Shown here: positions 18,939 to 28,298 of the stretch, piece after piece | Layout of the letters: the number at the start of each line of letters is the position of its first letter | Position numbering within the stretch: position 1 is the first letter of the stretch | Position numbers and translations under genes: made by a program | Notes under the pieces: generated by a model | Told to the model about the DNA's origin: nothing | Database searches by the model: none | What the model saw: the letters and a program-made list of their open reading frames with translations, nothing else | From: Aeolococcus sp050734155 | GTDB lineage: Bacteria > Chloroflexota > Dormibacteria > Aeolococcales > Aeolococcaceae | Reading direction: 5' to 3' | Length of the DNA stretch: 64,000 nt | Assembly: GCA_050734155.1 (NCBI GenBank) | Contig: JBOHUD010000009.1 | Coordinates: 1 to 64,000, forward strand

Positions 18939-19968
18939 CCGCCTTCTCGGCCTCGAGGACCAGCGGCGCCGCGCGGACGTCGGAGTCGGGGTCTTCGACG
19001 TTGTCCATCTGCACCCAGCAGCGCGACTCGTGCGACGGTCCCACGTTCAGCAGATCGGGCTCCTCGGTGAAGCAGCGCTCGATGGTGAAGCGGCAGCGGG
19101 GATGGAACTTGCAGCCCGGGGGCAGGTTGGTGAGGTCGGGAGGCATTCCCGAGATGGTCAGCAGCTTGGCCCCCAGCTTCTCGTCGATGCGCGGGATGGA
19201 GCGCAGCAGCGACCAGGTGTAGGGATGCTGCGGGGAGCTGAAGATGGCGTCGGTGGGACCCTGCTCGACGATGCGGCCGGCGTACATGACCACCACCCAG
19301 GTGCAGATGCTGGCCACCACCGCCATGTTGTGGGTGATCAGCACGATGGCGGTGCCCAGCTCGGAGTTGAGATCGCGGAGCTGCTGGAGGATCTGCGCCT
19401 GCACGGTGACGTCCAGCGCGGTGGTGGGCTCGTCGGCGATGAGCAGCGCCGGTTCGTTGGACAGGCCCATGGCGATCATGACGCGCTGGCGCATGCCCCC
19501 GGAGAACTGGTGGGGGAACTCCCTGGAGCGCCGCGCCGCGTCGGGGATGCGCACCCGGCGGAGCAGCTGCGGCACCCGCTCCTTGGCCTCCTCGTTGGTG
19601 AAGCGATCGTGCGCCCTCATCGCCTCCTCGACCTGGTAGCCCACCTTGAGCACCGGGTTCAGCGAGGACATGGGGTCCTGGAAGATCATGGCCACGTCGT
19701 TGCCCCGGAACTTGCGCAGCTCGTCGTCGTCCATGGCCAGGACGTCGCGCGAGTCGAAGCTGATGCTGCCCTCGACGATCCTGCCCGGCTCGGGCACGAG
19801 GCGCAGGATCGACAGCGCGGTCATCGATTTGCCTGACCCGGACTCGCCGACGATGCCGACTGTCTCACCGCGGTTGACGCGCAGGTCGATGCCGTCGACG
19901 GCGCGGACTCGACCGCCGCGCACGAAGAACTGGGTCTTGAGGCCCCTCACCTCCAGCAGAGCCGCCAC
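18922..19968 (-). CDS. oligopeptide ABC transporter ATPase, DppD/OppD type
   Basis: 348 aa. Walker A GESGSGKSM, signature FSGGMRQRVM, Walker B LLIADEPTTALDV and a cysteine-containing C-terminal oligopeptide domain (CKFHPRCRF) as in DppD/OppD. Forms the ATPase heterodimer with the DppF-type protein. The GTG start shares one base with the stop of the permease gene (TAGTG). Confidence 0.93.
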
Positions 19969-20903
19969 TACTTCCTCTGCCTCGGGTCCAGCGCGTCGCG
20001 CAGGCCGTCACCGATGAAGTTGATGGCCATCAGGGTGATCAGCAGGGCGAGGGCGGGCACCAGGATGGTGTGGTAGGCGAGGAAGCGGTCGTCCAGGCCG
20101 GCGGAGACCATGGCGCCCCAGGAGGGGTCGGGCGAGGGCAGGCCGAAGCCCAGGTAGCTGAGGAAGGCCTCGAAGAGGATCGCCTGGGGGATCAGGAAGG
20201 TGGCCTGCACGATGATCGGCCCCAGCGCGTTGGGGAGCACGTGCCGGGTCATGATCTTGAAGTTCTTGGTGCCGGTGGCGCGGGCGGCCTCGACGAACTC
20301 GCGCTCGCGCAGCGCCAGGGTCTGGCCGCGCACCAGCCGGGCCATGTCCATCCAGCTGGTCACGCTCAGCGCCACGATGACGTTGACGATGCTCGGCCGG
20401 TTGGTGATGAACAGGATCAGGAAGGCGATCAGCAGGTTGGGGATGCCGTAGCCGATGTAGGTGATGCCGCTGATCACCGTGTCCACCCCGCCCCGGAAGA
20501 ACCCGGCCAGCAGCCCGGCGGCGACGCCCACCAACGAGGTGACCACGGCGGTGAGCACCCCCACCTCGATCGCCACCTGGGCGCCTCGCATCAGGAAGCT
20601 CAGCTCATCGCGTCCGCTGGCGTCGAGCCCGAACGGGTGGGCCCGGCTGAAGGGCTCGGTGATGTCGCCGAGGCCCTGCTGGAAGAGCGTGTAGGGCGTC
20701 CAGAAGATGCTCACGATGGCGGTGAGCGCGATCACCCCGAACACCACCATGCCGGCCATGGACAGCTTGTTGCGTCGGAAGCGGCGCCAGGCGTCCTGCC
20801 AGAGGCTGACCTGCTCGGGCGCGATCGAGTAGTCGATCGCCTCGGGTGCTCCCGGTGGCGCGACCGGCCCTCCCATGTTCAGGCCGGTTGTGATCGTGGT
20901 CAT
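19968..20903 (-). CDS. oligopeptide ABC transporter permease, DppC/OppC type
   Basis: 311 aa. Cytoplasmic N-terminal segment with the OppC_N helix, then five further membrane helices. The EAA loop reads EAARATGTKNFKIMTRHVLP, the contact point with the ATPase. Overlaps the dppB-type gene by four bases (ATGA), consistent with equal synthesis of the two permeases. Confidence 0.93.
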   Translation of the reverse strand: MTTITTGLNMGGPVAPPGAPEAIDYSIAPEQVSLWQDAWRRFRRNKLSMAGMVVFGVIALTAIVSIFWTPYTLFQQGLGDITEPFSRAHPFGLDASGRDELSFLMRGAQVAIEVGVLTAVVTSLVGVAAGLLAGFFRGGVDTVISGITYIGYGIPNLLIAFLILFITNRPSIVNVIVALSVTSWMDMARLVRGQTLALREREFVEAARATGTKNFKIMTRHVLPNALGPIIVQATFLIPQAILFEAFLSYLGFGLPSPDPSWGAMVSAGLDDRFLAYHTILVPALALLITLMAINFIGDGLRDALDPRQRK

Positions 20904-21826
20904 GAGTATCGAATCCTCGGATCGAGCACCGGATAGATGAGATCGACCCCGAGGTTGGCGAGGCCGACCAGGACGGCGTAGAAGGTGTAAAGCCCGACCA
21001 CGATGCCGTAGTCGCGCACGATGATGCTCTGCACGAACTCCTTGCCCAGCCCGGGCACCCCGAAGATGGTCTCGATCACCACCGAGCCGGTGATGATCGC
21101 CGTCACCAGTGGGCCGCCGACCGTCACCACCGGGATCAGCGCATTGCGCAGCGCGTGGCGGATGATCACCACCCGCGAGCTGAGGCCCTTGGCCCAGGCG
21201 GTGCGCACGTAGTCCTGGCGGATGACGTCGAGCATGCTGGCGCGCACCAGCCGGGCCACGATGGCCGCGTAGGGCAGCCCCAGGGCGATGGCGGGGATGG
21301 GGATCTGCTCCGGCGATCCCCAGCCGATGCTGTTGGCCCAGCCGGGCAGCACGATGGCGGTGAGGATGATCAGGAAGGTGGCGAGCACGAAGTTGGGGAT
21401 GCTGTACCCGAAGACGACGAAGCTGGACAGCCCGTAGTCGATCCAGGTGTTCTGCTTGATGGCGGCGGTGACGCCGATGACCAGGCCGACCAGGATGGTC
21501 ACCAGGATGGCGAAGAGGCCGAGGATGAGGCTGTTCTTGGCCTCACCGAGCAGCAGCGGCATGACCTGCACTCCCTGGTTGACGTAGGAGTAGCCCAGGT
21601 TGCCGTGGAGCAGGTTCCACATGAAGGAGCGGTACTGGATGATCAGGGGATCGTTGAGGCCGTAGCGGATCGCCTCGGCGTGGCAGCCGGCGGGGTTCTT
21701 CTCGCAGGTGAAGGGGTTCCCGGCCAGGGAGTGCACCAGCAGGAAGGTCACCGAGGAGACCACGAACGCCGTCCCGATGACGAGCAGCAGCCGCTTGCCC
21801 GCGTAGATGGCTGTGCCTCGGCTCAT
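20900..21826 (-). CDS. oligopeptide ABC transporter permease, DppB/OppB type
   Basis: 308 aa with six membrane helices and the long extracytoplasmic loop between helices 1 and 2 that is typical of DppB. Its EAA loop is YVRTAWAKGLSSRVVIIRHA. The start is an ATG 120 nt downstream of the binding-protein gene, after a strong hairpin. Confidence 0.93.
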   Translation of the reverse strand: MSRGTAIYAGKRLLLVIGTAFVVSSVTFLLVHSLAGNPFTCEKNPAGCHAEAIRYGLNDPLIIQYRSFMWNLLHGNLGYSYVNQGVQVMPLLLGEAKNSLILGLFAILVTILVGLVIGVTAAIKQNTWIDYGLSSFVVFGYSIPNFVLATFLIILTAIVLPGWANSIGWGSPEQIPIPAIALGLPYAAIVARLVRASMLDVIRQDYVRTAWAKGLSSRVVIIRHALRNALIPVVTVGGPLVTAIITGSVVIETIFGVPGLGKEFVQSIIVRDYGIVVGLYTFYAVLVGLANLGVDLIYPVLDPRIRYS

Positions 21827-21865
21827 GTGACCTCTCGCCGCTGAAGAGGGACAGGGGGACGGTTC

Positions 21866-21894
21866 GGGGAGCCCGCCGCTGTGGCGGGCTCCCC
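21866..21894 (-). terminator. 12-bp hairpin between binding-protein gene and permeases
   Basis: A perfect 12-bp stem (21866-21877 with 21883-21894) and 5-nt loop lie 52 nt after the binding-protein stop and 40 nt before the dppB-type start. In transport operons such hairpins act as partial terminators or protect the 3' end, so the binding protein is made in excess over the membrane parts. No long T tract follows. Confidence 0.7.
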
Positions 21895-21946
21895 AGATGA
21901 TACTCGGCCCGATTCCCCCTCCATGGGGAGATCGGTGAATTCGGTC

Positions 21947-23644
21947 CTAGTGCTGCAGGATGCTGATGCTGGACCAGAGATTGTCGTAGAGCGCGTTGCC
22001 CCCGGCACCCTGGACGTACGGCTTGATGAAGTACTGGTTGGCCCCGTACTCCAGGTCCGCGTAGGCGATGTCCTTGATCAGCTGCTTGCCGGCGGTCTCG
22101 AAGTCGGTGATGGCCTGGCTGCCCGTCTCAGCCTCCGCCTTCTTGACGGCGCTGTCGACCTGGGGGTCGCAGATGCCGTCGTTGTTGCCCAGCCCGGTGG
22201 CTGCCTGCGAGCAGATCCAGATGTTGTCGAACCAGTCCTGGGGGTTGTCGTAGTCGGCGCCCCAGCTGTCACGGAAGAGGATGTACTTCTTGTCCTGGCG
22301 GTTGGTCAGGAACGTCGGGAAGTCCGTGCTCTGGGTGTCCACGTGGACGCCCAGGTTGGTCTGCCACTGCGACTGCAGGTTGCCGGCGATGGCGGTGTTG
22401 GAGGCGCTGGTGTTGAACCAGTACACAAGCCCCACCCGCTTGGTGTTGGTCGGGTCCCAGGTCTGCAGGTCCGCCTTGGCCTTGGTCGGGTTGAAGACCA
22501 CGTTGGGATCGGTGTTGTCGCCGAGGTAGCTCTTCAGGCCCTTGCTGATCACCCCGCCGGTGGCCGGCTTGCAGACGATGCCGCCCGGGCCGCAGGCCAC
22601 GTTGACCAGCTGGTTGCGGTCGATCGACTCACTGAAGGCGCGCCGTCCCGCCAGGGCGATGGGATCGTTGATGTTGCCCCCCGCCGGTGCGAAGGGACCG
22701 ACCTTGAAGTTGAAGCCGACCCAGGTGGTGCGCCCGCCCGGGATGTTGATGAACTGCTTGCTCAGCGTGGGGTTGGCCTGGAAGTTGCGCACCGCGTCGA
22801 GCGGCGGGTAGTTGTCGGACGGTCCGACGGCGTCGAAGCCGCCGTTCTCGTACTTGGTCACCTGGCTGCCCTGGTCGGCGAGGACTGTCATCTCGATGTC
22901 GGTCAGGTGCCCGGTGCTGCCTCCCCACCAGTTCTGCACTGGGGCGAAGGAGAGGTGGTCCTTGGGAACGTACGCGGTCAGCTTGTAGGGACCGGTGCCG
23001 ATCGCGGTGGTCGGGTTGGTCCACCAGGTCTTGTCGGTGTCACTGGGGATGACCTTCTGGTCGACCACGTCCATGGTCCAGAGCGCCACCTCGGTCAGCC
23101 AGTAGCCGGCCGGCGAGGAGAGCGTGGCCTTGACCGTGTACTGGTCGGGCGCGGAGAGCCCGGAGAGGGTGGTCGCGGTGGGGCTGCCCGAGCTCGGAGC
23201 CACGGCGCTGTAGCCGACCACCGGCGCGAAGACGATGCCGTACGAGTCGTTGAGGCGGGCGGCGCGGTTCCAGCTGTAGAGCACGTCTGCGGAGGTCACC
23301 GGGTCGCCGTTGGAGAACTTGACGTCATGGCGCATGTGGAACGTGTAGGTCAGCCCGTCCGAGGAGATGTCCGGCATGCCGGTGGCGATGTCGGGGACCT
23401 CTTTGAGCTGGTCGTCGAACTTGTACAGGCCGCTGAACATGTTGCGGACCGGCTCGATGGAGACGGCGTCGGAGACGTGACCGGGGTCGAGCGTCTTGAC
23501 GTCGTCCACGATTGGGAAGCGGAACTGCTGGTTGGCGGCCAGGGTCTGGCCGCCCCCGCTGCTGCTGGTGCCGCCGCCGCTCCCGCAGGCGGTGGCGACG
23601 AGCGCTGGCACGACCAGCGCCAGTCCTATCCGACGGTATCTCAT
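21947..23644 (-). CDS. peptide-binding lipoprotein of the ABC importer (SBP family 5)
   Basis: 565 aa. Signal peptide with lipobox ATAC (lipidated C20 when started at MRYRR), a Ser/Gly linker, then an extracellular solute-binding family 5 domain with the motifs VKTLDPGHVSD and YTFHMRHDVKFSNGDPVT. It captures oligopeptides outside the membrane and delivers them to the permease. ATG 23644 is preferred over 23650 because GGGGAG lies 6 nt before it and directly abuts the other. First gene of the eight-gene unit. Confidence 0.93.
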   Translation of the reverse strand: MRYRRIGLALVVPALVATACGSGGGTSSSGGGQTLAANQQFRFPIVDDVKTLDPGHVSDAVSIEPVRNMFSGLYKFDDQLKEVPDIATGMPDISSDGLTYTFHMRHDVKFSNGDPVTSADVLYSWNRAARLNDSYGIVFAPVVGYSAVAPSSGSPTATTLSGLSAPDQYTVKATLSSPAGYWLTEVALWTMDVVDQKVIPSDTDKTWWTNPTTAIGTGPYKLTAYVPKDHLSFAPVQNWWGGSTGHLTDIEMTVLADQGSQVTKYENGGFDAVGPSDNYPPLDAVRNFQANPTLSKQFINIPGGRTTWVGFNFKVGPFAPAGGNINDPIALAGRRAFSESIDRNQLVNVACGPGGIVCKPATGGVISKGLKSYLGDNTDPNVVFNPTKAKADLQTWDPTNTKRVGLVYWFNTSASNTAIAGNLQSQWQTNLGVHVDTQSTDFPTFLTNRQDKKYILFRDSWGADYDNPQDWFDNIWICSQAATGLGNNDGICDPQVDSAVKKAEAETGSQAITDFETAGKQLIKDIAYADLEYGANQYFIKPYVQGAGGNALYDNLWSSISILQH

Positions 23645-23786
23645 CCACATCTCCCCGGCGGGTTCCTTCCCGCACCAAATCCGTACCGGCCGAAATGGCG
23701 GCTAGGGGCGGCATTGTGGCACTGGCCCGGCCCACCCGCCATCACCCGTTGGCATGATTTTCTCAGGGGGTGGTGCGGAGCGCCCG

Positions 23787-23792
23787 TATACT
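23787..23792 (+). promoter_or_regulatory. -10 hexamer TATACT before the sensor kinase gene
   Basis: TATACT ends 13 nt before ATG 23806. No good -35 at 17 nt and no ribosome site between it and the ATG, so the mRNA leader would be only about 5-7 nt. This supports ATG 23806 over the in-frame GTG at 23770. Confidence 0.45.
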
Positions 23793-23805
23793 GAGCCCTC
23801 GCTCC

Positions 23806-26376
23806 ATGTCCCGCTTCCCGAGGCGCAGGTCGAGATCGCGCCGGCTCAATCGGCGGATCCTCATCGCCATGCTCGCGGTCGCGCTGGTGCCCCTCGCCGC
23901 CCTGACCGCCCTGGTGGGCGCCGACCTCACCGCCATCAACCAGAGCACAGTCGACGCCGCCCGCCAGACCATCCTCGCCGACGCCGAGCAGCGCGAGAGC
24001 GGCGTGGCCAGCGCCGGGGCCGGCACCGTGTCGGGCCGCCTCGACGGCCTGGGAGCGGACCTGGGGCAGCTCGCCGGCACCGTCGACGCGCTGCTCCGCA
24101 GCAGCCAGCCGGTCACCGAGCCCGTCGCGCGCATGGCCGGCGGCAGCAGCCTGCTCGAGACCCCCTCGGTGGCGGCGGCGACGCTGGTGGGGGCCCAGAG
24201 CCGCCTGCTCACCGCCGGTGGGCGGGGCGTGTCCGAGCCGCTGGGCACCAATCGGTCCCAGCTCTCCCTCGCCCTGGGCGCGCTGCTCAAACGGCATCCC
24301 GAGCTGAGCGCCGTCTGGCTGTACGACAGCGCGGGGGCGACGGTCACCGAGGTCCCGGTCACCGACGCGCAGACCCTCGCCGGCCTGGTGGCCAACCAGC
24401 GCATCGACCCCGTCCACCTCCTCGACAGGCAGCTTCGGGCGGCCCTCGGCGGAACCCTGCCGCCCGGGTCGAGCGCGGGGGTCGGCGGCCTCGCCCAGAA
24501 TCCGCGAGGCCCGGCGGTGCCCTCTTGGAGCGACATCGACACCGCCGCCTTTGGGCCGGGGACGTCGGTGTCGGTGTGGACCGGGCTCGCCACCCAGGGC
24601 TACTACGTCGGCGCCGAGCTGCCCAGCGCCGCCATCGCCGCGCTCCTCCCCCAGCCGCTCTCCGCGCTCCCCGACGCCTACCAGGTGCTGCTCAGCCCCA
24701 GCGGTCGCTGGCTCAGCGCCGGGGCCACCGCCGGCAGTGACATCGGCCTGCCCAACGGGTTCGAGGGCACCCCGGCGCGGATCCCCGGGATCGCTGCCAA
24801 GACGCTGCTGCGAGCGCAGCCGCAGGTCCTCAGGACCACGCTCCACGGGGCTGCCAAGGACTTCTTCACCGCGCCCGTCGACGGGCCCCGCTGGACGCTG
24901 GCCAGCGTGGTGCCCGATCGGGAGCTCGCCCCCGCGTCCGCGGCGCTCGGCGACGGCATCCGCAGCGGCGTCCGCCGCATCCTCGTCCTCCAGGTGCTTC
25001 CCCTGGCGGTGGTGCTCGGAGCCATCGCGGTGATCCTCGCCGCTCTCTTCTCGCGCCGGCTGGTGGGGCCGGTGCGCGCGCTCACCGTCTCGGCCGAACG
25101 GCTCGCCCGGGGGCACACCGATGAGCCGGTGCCCCACCAGGGCGAGGACGAGGTGGGCCTGCTCAGCGAGGCGCTGGAGCGAATGCGCCGGGAGATCAAC
25201 ACCTCACGCGAAGCCCTGCTGGCGGCGGCGCACGAGCTCGAGGGCCGCGTCTCCGAGCGCACCGAGGAGCTGCGCGATCGCAACGAGGAGCTGATCGCCC
25301 TCAATGCGCTGGCCGGCACGCTGACCCGCTCACTGGTTCCCGCCGAGCTTCTCGGCGGGGCCGTCGAGGCGCTCCGCGTGATCGTGCCGGTGACCGCCGC
25401 CGCCGGCTACACCACCATCGATGGGGTGACCCGCCTGGTGACCCACCATCCCAGCCGTCTCGGCCGGGCCGAGGCGCAGCTCTCGGCGGGGGTCGCCGCG
25501 GCCCTGCTCAGCGGCGGCCTCTCGCTGCGCTCCTCCGCCGCCGGCCGGGTGGTGGCTCTGCCCGTGGCCGCCGGGTGGCGGCGGCTGGGCGCGCTGGCCG
25601 CGCTGGTGCCGCTGTCGGTCCCCCTGCCCAAGCGCATCCGCATCCTCCTCGGCGCCGTCGCCGACCAGGTCGGCCTGGCCCTGCGCACCGCCGAGTTCGC
25701 CGCCGAGGGGCGCGAGCTTGCCGTCCTCGAGGAGCGCACCCGGCTGGCCCGGGAGATCCACGACACCCTCGCCCAGCAGCTCACCGGCATCGTCCTCCAG
25801 CTCGAGGCGGCCGAGGCGATGCAGACCCGAGACCAGCGCGAGCGCTCCCGCGACCTCATCGTGGCCGCCCGTGAACAGGCCCGCCTGGCCCTCCAGGAGG
25901 CGCGGCGCAGTGTCTGGAACCTGCGGCCGATGCCGCTCGAGGCGGCCGGGCTGACCGCCGCGGTGGCCCTTGAGGCGGAGCGGTTCGGCAGCCGCACCGG
26001 CATCGCCGTGACCGTGCGCAACGACGCCGTTCCCCGCCACCTCGCCCTCACCCCGCAGGCGGAGGTGGCCGTGTTCCGCATCCTCCAGGAGGCGCTGGCC
26101 AACGCCGGGCAGCACAGCCACGCCCACCAGGTGGTGGTCGACCTCCGCGCCGTCGACTCGGTGCTGGTGCTGACCGTCAGCGACGATGGTCTCGGCTTCG
26201 ACGCCGCCGGCGCCGGCCTGCCCGTGACCCGGCCGGGGAGCTTCGGCCTGGTGGGCATGCGCGAGCGGGCGCGCCTGATCGGCGCCGCCCTCGAGGTCGA
26301 GAGCAGCGGCAGCGCCGGCACCCGGGTCTCGCTGCGGGTGCCGCTCGAGCAGCAGGAGGCGGAGGCGAGCGCGTGA
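23806..26376 (+). CDS. NarL/DesK-family membrane sensor histidine kinase
   Basis: 856 aa. Transmembrane helix at about 15-38, a large extracytoplasmic sensor region (about 40-385), a second helix at about 388-412, HAMP, a coiled coil with RVSERTEELRDRNEEL, a GAF-like domain, then HisKA_3 with phospho-acceptor H652 in EIHDTLAQ and an HATPase_c domain (DDGLGFD, GLVGMRERA). It should autophosphorylate and pass phosphate to the regulator whose GTG start overlaps its stop by four bases. The ligand is unknown. The sensor is much larger than in most NarL-type kinases. Confidence 0.9.
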   Translation: MSRFPRRRSRSRRLNRRILIAMLAVALVPLAALTALVGADLTAINQSTVDAARQTILADAEQRESGVASAGAGTVSGRLDGLGADLGQLAGTVDALLRSSQPVTEPVARMAGGSSLLETPSVAAATLVGAQSRLLTAGGRGVSEPLGTNRSQLSLALGALLKRHPELSAVWLYDSAGATVTEVPVTDAQTLAGLVANQRIDPVHLLDRQLRAALGGTLPPGSSAGVGGLAQNPRGPAVPSWSDIDTAAFGPGTSVSVWTGLATQGYYVGAELPSAAIAALLPQPLSALPDAYQVLLSPSGRWLSAGATAGSDIGLPNGFEGTPARIPGIAAKTLLRAQPQVLRTTLHGAAKDFFTAPVDGPRWTLASVVPDRELAPASAALGDGIRSGVRRILVLQVLPLAVVLGAIAVILAALFSRRLVGPVRALTVSAERLARGHTDEPVPHQGEDEVGLLSEALERMRREINTSREALLAAAHELEGRVSERTEELRDRNEELIALNALAGTLTRSLVPAELLGGAVEALRVIVPVTAAAGYTTIDGVTRLVTHHPSRLGRAEAQLSAGVAAALLSGGLSLRSSAAGRVVALPVAAGWRRLGALAALVPLSVPLPKRIRILLGAVADQVGLALRTAEFAAEGRELAVLEERTRLAREIHDTLAQQLTGIVLQLEAAEAMQTRDQRERSRDLIVAAREQARLALQEARRSVWNLRPMPLEAAGLTAAVALEAERFGSRTGIAVTVRNDAVPRHLALTPQAEVAVFRILQEALANAGQHSHAHQVVVDLRAVDSVLVLTVSDDGLGFDAAGAGLPVTRPGSFGLVGMRERARLIGAALEVESSGSAGTRVSLRVPLEQQEAEASA

Positions 26377-26972
26377 TCCGCGTGCTCGTCGCCGACGATC
26401 ACCCGGTGGTGCGCCAGGGGCTGTGCACCATGCTCGAGCTCGAGGACGACATCGAGGTGGTGGCCCGCGCCGCCGACGGCGAGGAGGCGGTGCTGATGGC
26501 CCGCCGCGAGCGTCCCGACATCACCCTGCTCGACGTGCAGATGCCGGTCCTGGACGGCATCGAGGCCCTGCGCCGGATCCGCGCCGACGATCCCGAGGCC
26601 CGGGTCATCGTCCTCACCACCTACCACAACGAGGACTACATCTTCCCCTCCCTGCGGGCGGGGGCCCGCGGCTACCTTCTCAAGGACGCCTCGCGCGAGC
26701 AGCTGGCCGGCGCGATCCGGGCGGTGGCCGCGGGCGAGTCGCTGCTCGACCCCGAGATGGTGGACGCCGCCCGTGACGACGCCGGCCTGACCGCGCGCGA
26801 GCTCGAGGTGCTCACCCTGATGGCGGACGGGCACAACAACGCGCAGATCGCCGCCATCCTCTTCGTCAGCGAGAACACCGTGAAGACGCACGTCAGCAGG
26901 ATCTTCGACAAGCTGGGCTGCCGCGACCGCGCCGCGGCCGTGCTCCACGCCTGGAAGCGCCACCTCATCTGA
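26373..26972 (+). CDS. NarL/LuxR-family response regulator
   Basis: 199 aa. Receiver with acidic pair D8/D9, phospho-acceptor D54 in LLDVQMP and the KD pair in LLKDASREQ, followed by a LuxR-type helix-turn-helix (LTARELEVLTLMADGHNNAQIA ... VSENTVKTHVSRIFDKL). Cognate partner of the overlapping kinase. Targets not identifiable; the divergent peptide-transport unit is the nearest candidate. Confidence 0.95.
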   Translation: MIRVLVADDHPVVRQGLCTMLELEDDIEVVARAADGEEAVLMARRERPDITLLDVQMPVLDGIEALRRIRADDPEARVIVLTTYHNEDYIFPSLRAGARGYLLKDASREQLAGAIRAVAAGESLLDPEMVDAARDDAGLTARELEVLTLMADGHNNAQIAAILFVSENTVKTHVSRIFDKLGCRDRAAAVLHAWKRHLI

Positions 26973-27008
26973 GCGCAAGACGCGGGCGGCGGCGCCTCCC
27001 ACCCCCTC

Positions 27009-27014
27009 TAGACT
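27009..27014 (+). promoter_or_regulatory. -10 hexamer TAGACT of the threonine-lysC cluster
   Basis: TAGACT ends 9 nt before the hom ATG and there is no ribosome site in between. Transcription would begin at or within two or three bases of the ATG, that is a leaderless mRNA. No leader peptide or attenuator of the thr type is present. Confidence 0.5.
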
Positions 27015-27023
27015 CGGCGCGCG

Positions 27024-28298
27024 ATGAGCGAGGTTGGTGTCGGTCTGATCGGCCTGGGCACGGTGGGCGCGGTGGTGGCGCGCCGCCTGGTCGGCGAGTG
27101 GGAGCTGCTCTCCCACCGCGCCGGCGCCATCCCGGTGCTGCGCCGGGCCGCGGTCCGCGATCCCAGCCGGCCTCGCGACCTCGCCCTGCCCACGGTGCAG
27201 CTCGACTCCGACCCCGAGTCCCTGGTCGACGACGCCACAGTGGAGATCGTGGTCGAGCTGATGGGCGGCGTCGACCGTGCCAGCGCGCTCATGGAGCGGG
27301 CGCTGCGGGCCCGCAAGCCGGTGGTCACCGCCAACAAGGCGGCGCTCGCCGCGCACGGGCTGGAGCTGGCCGCCCTGGCCGTCGAGCGCGGCGTCTCGCT
27401 GCGCTACGAGGCCGCGGTGGGAGCCGGGCTGCCGGTGGTGGGGGTGCTCCGCGACAGCCTCCGCGGCGATCGCATCGCCGGCCTGGAGATGATCATCAAC
27501 AGCACCACCAACCTGATCCTCACGCGCATGGAGCGAGACCACATCGCGCTCCACACCGCGGTGCTCGAGGCGCAGGCGCGCGGCCTCGCCGAGACCGACC
27601 CCGCCGCCGACGTCGACGGCCACGACGCCGCCGCCAAGCTGGTGCTGCTCGGCAGGCTCGCCTTCGACGCCCCGCTGACGACCGCCGACGTCCACAGGGT
27701 GGGCATCGGCGGCCTGACGGTGGAGGACATCGCCGGCGCCGCCCGGCTGGGAGGGAGCCTCAAGCTGGTGGCCGGCGCGGTCCGCGACGGCGACGTGGTC
27801 ACGCTCTGGGTGCGTCCCACGGTGGTGGGCGCCAAGCACCCGCTGCATGGCGTGGACGGCGCCGACAACGCGGTGCTGATCAGCTCCGACCTCGCCGGCC
27901 AGCTGCGCCTGCGCGGGCTCGGGGGCGGCGGCGACAGCACCGCCAGCGCGGTGCTGTCGGACATCGTGGCCACCGTCTCCAGCCCGTCGACGCCACCGCC
28001 GCTGCCCAGCGCTGCGGCGGCGATCGGCGACGTTGCCGACGCCGAGCGCGGTGGCTACCTGCGGGTCCGGCTGCGCCCCCGGGCGGAGGCGGCGGAGCTG
28101 GTCCTCCAGGCGCTCGAGGACCGCGGCATCCCGGTGCTCGGCTCAGCGCTGCTCAGCGGGGCGGACGGGGGCACCGAGCTGGTGCTGCTCACCGGGGCGG
28201 TGCAGCGCGCCATGCTGGAGCGCGCCACCGAGACGCTCGACTCCCTGCCGGCGGTGGCCGAGGTGGCCGCGGTGATGGACTGGGCGGGACCCGCCTGA
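27024..28298 (+). CDS. hom: homoserine dehydrogenase with C-terminal ACT domain
   Basis: 424 aa. NAD(P)-binding GLIGLGTVGAVV at residues 7-18, the NKAALAAHG strand, substrate motifs NSTTNLIL and DVDGHDAAAKLVLL, and a C-terminal ACT domain (about 335-424) of the kind that gives threonine feedback inhibition. Reduces aspartate semialdehyde to homoserine. First gene of hom-thrC-thrB-lysC; its stop overlaps the thrC start (TGATG). Confidence 0.95.
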   Translation: MSEVGVGLIGLGTVGAVVARRLVGEWELLSHRAGAIPVLRRAAVRDPSRPRDLALPTVQLDSDPESLVDDATVEIVVELMGGVDRASALMERALRARKPVVTANKAALAAHGLELAALAVERGVSLRYEAAVGAGLPVVGVLRDSLRGDRIAGLEMIINSTTNLILTRMERDHIALHTAVLEAQARGLAETDPAADVDGHDAAAKLVLLGRLAFDAPLTTADVHRVGIGGLTVEDIAGAARLGGSLKLVAGAVRDGDVVTLWVRPTVVGAKHPLHGVDGADNAVLISSDLAGQLRLRGLGGGGDSTASAVLSDIVATVSSPSTPPPLPSAAAAIGDVADAERGGYLRVRLRPRAEAAELVLQALEDRGIPVLGSALLSGADGGTELVLLTGAVQRAMLERATETLDSLPAVAEVAAVMDWAGPA